This document shows positions 1 through 6,097 of a stretch of DNA of 47,575 nt, in pieces; positions within the stretch are counted from its first letter, which is position 1; the number at the start of each line of letters is the position of its first letter. The notes under the pieces are model-generated. The model saw only the letters and a list, made by a program, of their open reading frames with translations, did not search any database and was not told the origin of the DNA. Origin of the DNA: UBA1756 sp045627805 (lineage in GTDB: Bacteria; Bacteroidota; Bacteroidia; Bacteroidales; WCHB1-69); assembly GCA_045627805.1 (NCBI GenBank), contig JAZQOJ010000210.1, forward strand, positions 1 through 47,575. The letters run 5' to 3'. Made by a program: the position numbers and the translations under genes.

Positions 1-341
1 CTGAAGATGATGGCACCAACTGGGATTTCACCGATGCAGGCCCTGACATCTATTTTGAGATTAAGGACGCAAATGGAACTGTTTTATACACTAGTTCCAC
101 CAAGGATAATGTTACAACTTCTTCGCTGCCCCTCACTTGGAATCCTTCCAATTTAACCTTAAACAATATTGACGCAACTTATAGCGTGGATTTCTATGAC
201 GAAGATGGAGCCCTTGATCCCGATGACCTGATGGGAAGTCGCACCTTCGGACCCAACCAAATGAGTTTCAACTCTACTTCCTGGTCCTGGACGGTAGGAA
301 ACGGAAAATGGCAAGGAACGTGGACTTATTCTTGGAACTAA
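1..341 (+). CDS. C-terminal end of a secreted beta-sandwich protein (partial)
   Basis: The frame is open from base 3 to a TAA at 339-341, giving the last 112 residues of a protein that begins outside the window. The sequence is rich in Asp, Asn, Thr and Trp. It alternates short hydrophobic strands with acidic loops, for example YDEDGALDPDDLMG, and ends in a Trp-rich strand. This looks like a C2-like or similar calcium-binding beta-sandwich, of the kind found at the end of secreted Bacteroidota proteins. The acidic-loop reading is inference from residue pattern only. No catalytic motif is visible. The next gene has its own promoter, so this gene probably ends a separate transcript. The domain assignment is weak, but the coding call is firm because of the open frame and protein-like composition. 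Confidence 0.75.
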   Translation, partial: EDDGTNWDFTDAGPDIYFEIKDANGTVLYTSSTKDNVTTSSLPLTWNPSNLTLNNIDATYSVDFYDEDGALDPDDLMGSRTFGPNQMSFNSTSWSWTVGNGKWQGTWTYSWN

Positions 342-351
342 GTAATCGGGA

Positions 352-381
352 TTGTTGATTCGTAACTTTTCATTATTTTTG
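352..381 (+). promoter_or_regulatory. Bacteroidota-type promoter for the 459 gene
   Basis: A TATTTTTG -7 box lies at 374-381 and a TTG -33 element at 352-354, with a 19-base spacer, matching the TTG-N19-TAnnTTTG consensus of this phylum. The predicted start of transcription is near 385, leaving a leader of about 70 bases. Confidence 0.6.
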
Positions 382-458
382 CAACTTGAAATTTTTGAAA
401 AGTTTGACCCGTAAATAAATATTATTTTACTAACAATCAATGCATTAAAAAAAGAATA

Positions 459-962
459 ATGATGAAGAAATTATTAACCGTTTTGGTAATTGCCATTCTG
501 GCAGTAGCAATGAACAACGTGCAAGCACAACAGAACGTGCAAGCACAACAGCAAGTAAATGTTGGCATTGAAATCACAAAGAAAATCCGCAAAGACAATG
601 TGAAAAAAGAGACGGAAAGTGCTGTTGTAGTAAACGATATTAAAAAAGATGGCAAGGTTGTAATCGCAGCCGGAACACCTGTCGTATTAGACATTGAATA
701 CAGCAAACACCGCGGAATGGGCGTGCCCGGCACCATCGCTGTGAAACCTGTCAGCACTACTGATGTAAACGGACAAGTAGTTCCACTTAGTGGCGACACC
801 AAGAATGACACCGGTAAAAACAAGCGCGGCGCGGCCATCGGTTGCGGAGTCGTATTCGGCATCATCCTTTGTCCCGTAGGATTTCTGTTCTTCTGCATCA
901 AAGGCGGGAATGCTTCCATTCCGGCAGGCACACAAATGGTTGCAATCGGTACTCTCAACTAA
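459..962 (+). CDS. Exported hypothetical protein with one central membrane or glycine-rich hydrophobic segment
   Basis: I do not recognise a family. The 167-residue product starts with a signal peptide (MMKKLLTVLVIAILAVAM) ending in AQA-type cleavage sites. That site is part of an exact duplication, NVQAQQ twice. Residues about 35-115 form a basic, Val/Lys-rich region likely to be extracytoplasmic. Residues about 120-150 form a Gly/Cys/Phe-rich hydrophobic stretch (GCGVVFGIILCPVGFLFF) flanked by KNKRG, which could be a membrane segment or a buried hairpin. It ends in a small strand-rich tail. The gene is 10 bases upstream of the 972 gene and probably cotranscribed with it. ATG at 462 is an equally plausible start. 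The coding call is secure from the signal peptide and promoter; the function is unknown. Confidence 0.8.
   Translation: MMKKLLTVLVIAILAVAMNNVQAQQNVQAQQQVNVGIEITKKIRKDNVKKETESAVVVNDIKKDGKVVIAAGTPVVLDIEYSKHRGMGVPGTIAVKPVSTTDVNGQVVPLSGDTKNDTGKNKRGAAIGCGVVFGIILCPVGFLFFCIKGGNASIPAGTQMVAIGTLN
516..551 (+). repeat. Exact 18-bp tandem duplication in a signal-peptide cleavage region
   Basis: The unit AACGTGCAAGCACAACAG occurs twice head to tail (516-533 and 534-551). It duplicates residues NVQAQQ in frame at the predicted signal peptidase site of the 459 gene. Confidence 0.9.
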
Positions 963-971
963 TTTTGGAAT

Positions 972-1361
972 ATGCGCAAGGTGATTTTATTCTCGGTTCT
1001 AATCGCCGCCACTTTGGCTTCCTGGTCTCAAGGAATATCCTCTGCCTCACCCACTTTGGTTCCTGGCACCGATAACTTGTACATTTGGAATTACAGTGAA
1101 TTCGACACACTCAACGTCACCCATAGCGACGCATTCCGCTTCTGCAACTCATACGGTGAGGGATGGCGCCTGCCAACCACCAAAGAGTTGGAATATCTTT
1201 GGCAATATCGCTATGAACTGAATTTCAGTGCCCGACATTACTGGACTTCCGAACAGGTGAATCACAAACTGGAATTCTATTATGTGAATTTCACAAATGG
1301 AAAGACTGGTACGGAGCCGTACAAGAAAAAGAATTACGTGCGCTGCGTATTAACCAAATAA
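972..1361 (+). CDS. Exported DUF1566/Lcl-like domain protein
   Basis: A 129-residue protein with a signal peptide (MRKVILFSVLIAATLASWSQ). The mature part carries the C-type-lectin-like signature of DUF1566/FISUMP domains: A-x3-C-NSYGEGWRLPTTKELEYLW at about residues 52-76, YWTSE at about 92-96, and the closing VRCVLTK at the C-terminus. The two conserved Cys residues (FCNSY and RCVL) could form a disulphide. In the wider family such domains sit at the end of surface proteins, and this one is almost the bare domain. It follows the 459 gene by 10 bases and precedes a strong terminator, so the two form a short operon. Ligand and role are unknown. Related FISUMP domains appear at 24361-28611. Confidence 0.8.
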   Translation: MRKVILFSVLIAATLASWSQGISSASPTLVPGTDNLYIWNYSEFDTLNVTHSDAFRFCNSYGEGWRLPTTKELEYLWQYRYELNFSARHYWTSEQVNHKLEFYYVNFTNGKTGTEPYKKKNYVRCVLTK

Positions 1362-1378
1362 GAATACTATTTTTCCAC

Positions 1379-1414
1379 AAAAAAGCGTGCTATTCCAACG
1401 GCACGCTTTTTTTT
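1379..1414 (+). terminator. Rho-independent terminator after the 459-1361 operon
   Basis: AAAAAAGCGTGC at 1379-1390 pairs perfectly with GCACGCTTTTTT at 1401-1412 around a 10-base loop, followed by further Ts. It lies 18 bases after the stop codon of the 972 gene. The rest of the gap to 1651 holds only a TTCTCG-rich tract (1479-1506) and no convincing gene. Confidence 0.85.
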
Positions 1415-1651
1415 ATTCTGTCATATTGAAATAAACATCTTTTGTATGCCGATTGTTTTCTTGCTATAATGCCATTCATTCTCGTCTGTTCTCGTTTCTC
1501 TTTCTCAAGTCCTATGTGATTGCCGCGAACTGACGATTCGGGCCTTGCGATGTGTTGAGCGGATATTCCGCAATGCGGACGAACAGCTCGCACGCAACAT
1601 CGCTGAATTTACAAGATGAAGGGGATCCCAATTCCGGATGGGCGAGTTGCT

Positions 1652-2701
1652 CTATGGCCCCGTCTTTTTTATGCGCTCCTCAAGCCATCGGCCGAAGGGC
1701 TCGCCACCGCCCAAAAGAAATTCCATCTCAATGCCCACTACGAAAACTGGCAACTCCGACACTTCCGCTGCCGTCTCTTCCCGCTGCATCCGCCACCAGT
1801 CTTTCTCCGTGGTCATCACGGCGCAAGGATGCTTTGATTCTGCAACTTTTTGGCGCAGTGATTCCAATTCTTTTTTGCTAAAATTATGATGGTCAGTGAA
1901 TTGTATTGGAATAATGTGCGAAAAACGCTCGCTCATTTTTTCGTAAAGCGGCTTCGGATTGGCGATTCCAGTGAGCAGAAACACAGTGGAGCTTTCGTTG
2001 AGCGGGGTGCGTTTGGCCAGTGCGGTTACGGGCTGGGGCGGCTGGTAGCGGATCGTGCTGAAGAAACATTGCTGTTGGGCGCTCACGTTCAATTTTTGCT
2101 GGATGGCGTTGGCTTCCTGTCGCGTTAGGGTAGGAGGGCACTTTGTTACTACGATGGCGTCGGCTTCGCGAGCGGCGCAAGGGAATTCGCGCAAATGGCC
2201 TGCCGGGAGCGGAAAATCTTCCGTGTAAGGTTTTGTGTAATCTGTAAGTATCAGATTTACAGCGCTTTTGATGGCAATGTGCTGGTATGCGTCATCCAGC
2301 AGGATGAGGTTGGGCGCATTGGGAGTTGCCAGCATCCGCTTCACGCCTTCCACCCTGCTTTCACACACTGCGACCTCAATATCGGGAAATTTCTGGTGAA
2401 TTTGAGTGGGCTCGTCCCCAAAAGTTTCAGCGTTAACTTCTTCTTGCAGAGAACTTAAGAACCCTTCCGTGGCTCTTTTGTAGCCGCGGCTGAGCGTGCC
2501 CACTTTGTGTGCGGAACCCAATTGGCGAACCAAATACTCAATCATTGGGGTCTTGCCTGTTCCGCCCACAGCCAGGTTACCCACGCAAATGGTAAGAATT
2601 TCGGGCTGGTAGCGGTGCTTGCGGATGCGCCTGCGAATCAGTCCGATAACGCCGTAAATGAGTCCTACGGGCCACAATAAGATGAGTCGGATTTTGCTCA
2701 A
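1652..2701 (-). CDS. lpxK: Tetraacyldisaccharide 4'-kinase
   Basis: LpxK phosphorylates the 4' position of the tetraacyldisaccharide 1-phosphate to make lipid IVA, on the cytoplasmic face of the inner membrane. The 349-residue length is normal. An N-terminal hydrophobic segment (about 5-21) anchors it. The P-loop GGTGKTP is at residues 46-52, SRGYKR at 71-76, and the LLDDAYQH version of the family motif at 134-141. It is the last gene of a minus-strand set: acyltransferase, glycosyltransferase, lpxK, with gaps of only 1-2 bases. This fits cotranscription for lipid A and envelope lipid synthesis. Downstream there is no gene for about 290 bases. Confidence 0.95.
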   Translation of the reverse strand: MSKIRLILLWPVGLIYGVIGLIRRRIRKHRYQPEILTICVGNLAVGGTGKTPMIEYLVRQLGSAHKVGTLSRGYKRATEGFLSSLQEEVNAETFGDEPTQIHQKFPDIEVAVCESRVEGVKRMLATPNAPNLILLDDAYQHIAIKSAVNLILTDYTKPYTEDFPLPAGHLREFPCAAREADAIVVTKCPPTLTRQEANAIQQKLNVSAQQQCFFSTIRYQPPQPVTALAKRTPLNESSTVFLLTGIANPKPLYEKMSERFSHIIPIQFTDHHNFSKKELESLRQKVAESKHPCAVMTTEKDWWRMQREETAAEVSELPVFVVGIEMEFLLGGGEPFGRWLEERIKKTGP

Positions 2702-2703
2702 GT

Positions 2704-3708
2704 TCAGTATTGGTTAATCCAGTTCGCCACATCGTGTGACGATATGTTGTTCATACACTTGAAGTTACGGTGAGGGCAGCGGTTGAAACCCAGTTTCGAG
2801 CAGGGACGGCATTTCAGGTAGGGCGTTTCAAAAATTCGGGCTACGGGCGCATCAAGGGCGGTGAAGGGGTACATCCCGAATTCGGGCACCGTGTTGCCCC
2901 AAAGCGAGGCAATGGGCTTGCGGAGCGCTGCTGCGATGTGCATCAGTCCGGTGTCGGCGGTAAGCACGCAGTCGCTCTGCTTCACAATGGAAGCGGAGGT
3001 GTGCAGCCCGCATTTCCCGCAGTAATTCAGCGCTTTATCGCCGAGCGCCGCCACAATCTCTTCCCCTTTTTCAAAGTCGTTTTTGTCGCCCAACAACACC
3101 ATCGGCTTGAAAATCTGATTCCCGATTTCAATGATTTTCTCGGTCGGGATGCGTTTGGTGGCGTGTTGTGCGCCGATGGCTACCGCAACATATCCGTTCT
3201 CAAATCCGGCTGGAAGATCTTGTGTATCAAATTCTTCGTCAGCAGGAATGAAGTAGTCGAGCCCTTCCCCATCCGATTTTGCCCCCAGCGGTTCCGTCGC
3301 CTTGAAGTAACGGTCCACAATGTGCAGGTTGGGCAGAAAATTGATTTTGGCGCGCACCAGAATCATTTTCTTGATATTCAGTTTCGGGAAAGTGCGCGAA
3401 GGACAAGCCAACTTCCGGGTTAACTTGTGCGACCGTGCATTGTTTTGCAAATCAACAACGAAATTGAAATTTTCCTGCTGCAATTCCTGTGTCAATGCTT
3501 GCAGGTCGCCATTGAAAAGATGGATTTTGCTGACGTAGGGGTTCGCTTCGAGCAAATGGCGGTAAGATTTTTTTACCACAACGTGTACGTCGGCGTTTAA
3601 CTGTTTTTTAAGGGAACGAATGACAGGTGTAGTCAGCACGATGTCGCCAATGGAACTGAATCGGATGACCAGGATCTTTTGTTGCGAAGGAGGTTCGGGC
3701 TCGTTCAT
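2704..3708 (-). CDS. Glycosyltransferase family 9 (heptosyltransferase-like)
   Basis: A 334-residue GT9 protein of the ADP-heptose:LPS heptosyltransferase type. The N-terminal Rossmann strand and loop KILVIRFSSIGDIVLTTPVI (about 11-30) and the C-terminal nucleotide-binding block TADTGLMHIAAALRKPIASLWGN (about 256-278) are both present. A Cys-rich tail (KCRPCSKLGFNRCPHRNFKC) is typical of Bacteroidota members. It is likely to add a sugar to the LPS or lipooligosaccharide inner core; donor and acceptor cannot be read from sequence. It ends 2 bases before lpxK and starts 1 base after the acyltransferase gene stops, consistent with one operon. Confidence 0.88.
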   Translation of the reverse strand: MNEPEPPSQQKILVIRFSSIGDIVLTTPVIRSLKKQLNADVHVVVKKSYRHLLEANPYVSKIHLFNGDLQALTQELQQENFNFVVDLQNNARSHKLTRKLACPSRTFPKLNIKKMILVRAKINFLPNLHIVDRYFKATEPLGAKSDGEGLDYFIPADEEFDTQDLPAGFENGYVAVAIGAQHATKRIPTEKIIEIGNQIFKPMVLLGDKNDFEKGEEIVAALGDKALNYCGKCGLHTSASIVKQSDCVLTADTGLMHIAAALRKPIASLWGNTVPEFGMYPFTALDAPVARIFETPYLKCRPCSKLGFNRCPHRNFKCMNNISSHDVANWINQY

Positions 3709-3709
3709 T

Positions 3710-4870
3710 TTACCAATCGTTTTCTTCTTTTGTGATCAAATTTTTCCCAAAGTGCGTACCGACAGGATTGGCGTAAATGTGCAAAAGATAATCTGTCATC
3801 TTTGCTTCATCCACATCGTCCACTTTGGATTGTTTCTTAATATATTGTAGGAAATCTTCTTTTTGCTTTTCCGTGTACAATTTTGAAAATTCATCGGAAT
3901 GATGCAAGTAGTCGAATGCTATGTAGTTGGTAGCGAATAATTTATAATCTTTATAGATTTCTTTGTCAATGATTTGGGCAACGGCATTCAGTTTGTCGTT
4001 TTTGCGGAGCTCTGCCGGAATCTGGCCGAGTAGGTCATCGATAGGATGACCGATCACTAAGTTGACTTCGCCTTTGAAACCGAACATTCCCTCTTTCACG
4101 CTGTTGATGTCTTCGCCAGGTTTTTTCACATATTTTTCGGTTTCCGACAGCGCCAATTCCCTGGCTTTTAGCTTGTCGCAGGGTTCGTATTCGTACGAGA
4201 TGGTGACAGGAGTGATGTGCATTTCGCGCAGCATTTCAATCAAATCGCGGGAGTCATCGAAGTAGGTGAGCATTTTGATAAGTCCTTGCTGCGTAAGGTC
4301 ATAGCCATCTTTCGTGCGACCATTGCGTTGTGCGATCCAAACTGACTCGTGCTCTTCTTCCATACTGAAGTGGATGTATTCCGAAAGCAATTTGGAGTTG
4401 AGCAGTTTTTCGCGCAAAGAGGCGCTTCGTTTCACCAAAAACATCTTATTGAGTTTGGCGATGTTGAGCAATAGCGGCGTGCTCACCAAGTTGTCGCCGA
4501 TGGCGATTTTGGATGTATTTACGTTGTTTTCAAAGAAATACATCTGCAAATAGGCCGAATCCATAATGATGTCGCGGTGGTTGGCGATGAAGAGGTGCGG
4601 CGTTTGGGGATCAATGTTTTCCAAACCGCTGAAATTCACTTTTGTAGTAGTGCGGTCTGAAAAATGCTTAATAAGTCTTCCTGGAACGGCTTTTTGAAAT
4701 GCGTAATGAGTTTCAAAACCTTTGCACTCTTCCTTCAAATCCTCCACCGTAATACCCATATTCAACTTGTCGATTGTTTTGATAAAGGTCTCATCTGCAA
4801 ATATTTCCCTTCTCACCACAATCGCTTCGCGTCGGTTGAAATGTCGTATTGAGTCAAATTTGTCGGTCAT
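3710..4870 (-). CDS. 1-acyl-sn-glycerol-3-phosphate acyltransferase family protein
   Basis: A 386-residue PlsC-like acyltransferase. The catalytic block FIANHRDIIMDSAYL (about residues 94-108) gives His98 and Asp104. This is an H-x5-D spacing with an extra Asp100, which I recall as usual in the Bacteroidota subfamily rather than the textbook H-x4-D. It probably acylates a lysophospholipid or another lipid; the acceptor is not shown by the sequence. ATG at 4870 is chosen over the upstream in-frame ATG at 4897, because a TATCTTTG promoter box at 4895-4902 overlaps that upstream codon. A 16-base near-palindrome lies between promoter and start. It is the first gene of the operon continuing into GT9 and lpxK. 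Confidence 0.88.
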   Translation of the reverse strand: MTDKFDSIRHFNRREAIVVRREIFADETFIKTIDKLNMGITVEDLKEECKGFETHYAFQKAVPGRLIKHFSDRTTTKVNFSGLENIDPQTPHLFIANHRDIIMDSAYLQMYFFENNVNTSKIAIGDNLVSTPLLLNIAKLNKMFLVKRSASLREKLLNSKLLSEYIHFSMEEEHESVWIAQRNGRTKDGYDLTQQGLIKMLTYFDDSRDLIEMLREMHITPVTISYEYEPCDKLKARELALSETEKYVKKPGEDINSVKEGMFGFKGEVNLVIGHPIDDLLGQIPAELRKNDKLNAVAQIIDKEIYKDYKLFATNYIAFDYLHHSDEFSKLYTEKQKEDFLQYIKKQSKVDDVDEAKMTDYLLHIYANPVGTHFGKNLITKEENDW

Positions 4871-4875
4871 ACAAT

Positions 4876-4902
4876 CCGTATAAATATACGGCTGCAAAGA
4901 TA
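4876..4902 (-). promoter_or_regulatory. Promoter box plus palindrome at the predicted start of the lipid operon
   Basis: Read on the minus strand, TATCTTTG (4902-4895) is followed three bases later by the inverted repeat CCGTATATTTATACGG (4891-4876), with 7-base arms and a 2-base centre, and then ATG at 4870. The repeat covers the expected transcription start, a classic operator position. No clear -33 TTG is seen. Confidence 0.55.
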
Positions 4903-4966
4903 CGATTATTTTCTAAATAAATTCCGCTTGCAGAAATTTCTCGCTATCCCATTTCCCCTCCGCAAG

Positions 4967-4981
4967 TTCTCGCTTCTCGTT
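4967..4981. repeat. TTCTCG-rich intergenic motif, copy 1
   Basis: TTCTCGCTTCTCGTT occurs here, 10 bases after the end of the 4991 gene, and again exactly at 41193-41207. A looser version lies at 1479-1506. Confidence 0.5.
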
Positions 4982-4990
4982 GTTCTCGAA

Positions 4991-5485
4991 TTAGTAATTG
5001 CTCTTGATGGTGTCGGTGCGGATTTCCAAAATACGGGTGGGATTCTTGGGCCTCAGGATGGGCGCCTTTTTTGGCTTTTCTTCCTTTGCAACGGTATCGA
5101 CTGCCGCTGTAGGCGCGGGCTTTTCTTCGCTGATGGCGCGTTCCCGTGAAGGAGTGACGTCCATAATGGGCTCCTCTTCCAATGAGGGTGCCGACTCTTC
5201 TATGATTTCAATGGTATCTTCCAATGCAACAATGATTTCCTCTTCATTGCTGGGAATGATTTCCGTAGGTTCCACTTGAGGAGTTTCCGTGTGGAAATGC
5301 TTGTACCCGAAATAACCGCCAACGGTCAGCACCGCTACGCTTGCCACGCCAATCACCACCGACTGGGTTGCAGTAAGCGCTGCCTTGATGCCCGCTTTTT
5401 TGCTAAAACTGCGCCAAGCTTTAGCAGAGTAAGTGAATTTCTTACTCGCCGCTTTTTGCTTGATAAGTTCGTCGAATTCAGTCAT
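4991..5485 (-). CDS. Single-pass membrane protein paired with an ECF sigma factor (possible anti-sigma factor)
   Basis: A 164-residue protein that starts on the base after the sigma gene's stop, so the two are translationally linked. The N-terminus (MTEFDELIKQKAASKKFTYS) is a short amphipathic cytoplasmic piece. A membrane segment spans about residues 41-60 (VVIGVASVAVLTVGGYFGYK). The remainder is acidic and Pro/Glu-rich, likely periplasmic and disordered, ending in a basic IRTDTIKSNY. This topology and pairing are typical of anti-sigma factors in Bacteroidota. I see no His/Cys zinc motif, so anti-sigma function is inferred from context and topology only. Confidence 0.7.
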   Translation of the reverse strand: MTEFDELIKQKAASKKFTYSAKAWRSFSKKAGIKAALTATQSVVIGVASVAVLTVGGYFGYKHFHTETPQVEPTEIIPSNEEEIIVALEDTIEIIEESAPSLEEEPIMDVTPSRERAISEEKPAPTAAVDTVAKEEKPKKAPILRPKNPTRILEIRTDTIKSNY

Positions 5486-6046
5486 TTATCGGTATATTTC
5501 GTTGATCATTTCTTTTAATTTCGTACGGGCAAAATTAAGATGCCAGTGCGATGTTCCCTCTTTTATGTTGAGCATTTCTGCAATTTGTGCGTGTGGATAT
5601 TCTTCAAAAACATAAAGGTTGAAGACATTCCGCGAAACAGGTGGCAGTTGCTGGATGAGTTCTAATAGTTCGTCGGCTGAGATTTTCGCAATCGCCGCAT
5701 TTTCATCGGTGAGATGGAGCGACGTCTCTGGAATCTCTTCGTAATCCACCATTTGCGTCAGCGTTTTGTATTTCCGCTGGTAGTCGATGGCCGTTCTCAC
5801 CATCACTTGCTTGAACCAAGCTTCAAAAGAACCTTCAGGTTTGTATTTGTCCAAATTCTCAAACACCTTCATAAATCCCTCGCTCACCATATCCGCCGCT
5901 TCGTCTCCGTTTTGGGCATATCGGAAGCAGATCGCCATCGCCTTGCCATAATACAGCTTGAAAAATTGGTGCTGAGCGCGGCGCTTTCCCGCCCGACAGC
6001 CCTCAATCAACTGCATAATCTCCTCTATGTTTGTCTGCTTTTTCAT
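5486..6046 (-). CDS. ECF-type RNA polymerase sigma factor
   Basis: A 186-residue sigma-70 family protein with the two-domain ECF layout. Region 2 covers about residues 20-90 (FKLYYGKAMAICFRYAQNGDEAADMVSEGF and FEAWFKQVMVRTAIDYQR, quoted in two parts). Region 4 covers about 128-180, with the helix-turn-helix QLPPVSRNVFNLYVFEEY and HAQIAEMLNIKEGTSHWHL. It lies 51 bases downstream of lptD on the same strand and directly abuts the membrane protein gene at 4991. It probably directs envelope-related genes, but the regulon cannot be read here. No TAnnTTTG box is seen in the short gap from lptD, so readthrough from lptD is likely. Confidence 0.93.
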   Translation of the reverse strand: MKKQTNIEEIMQLIEGCRAGKRRAQHQFFKLYYGKAMAICFRYAQNGDEAADMVSEGFMKVFENLDKYKPEGSFEAWFKQVMVRTAIDYQRKYKTLTQMVDYEEIPETSLHLTDENAAIAKISADELLELIQQLPPVSRNVFNLYVFEEYPHAQIAEMLNIKEGTSHWHLNFARTKLKEMINEIYR

Positions 6047-6097
6047 TTAGTTATAACGTAATCATCTGCGAAAATCTTGGGTGAAGAGTGAATTTTT

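Noticed and set aside
1390..1593. 67-residue minus-strand ORF and overlapping plus-strand ORFs in the gap after the first terminator
   Set aside because: They have unlike-protein composition and no signal or motif. They overlap the terminator stem and the 3' part of lpxK, and no promoter box is placed for them.
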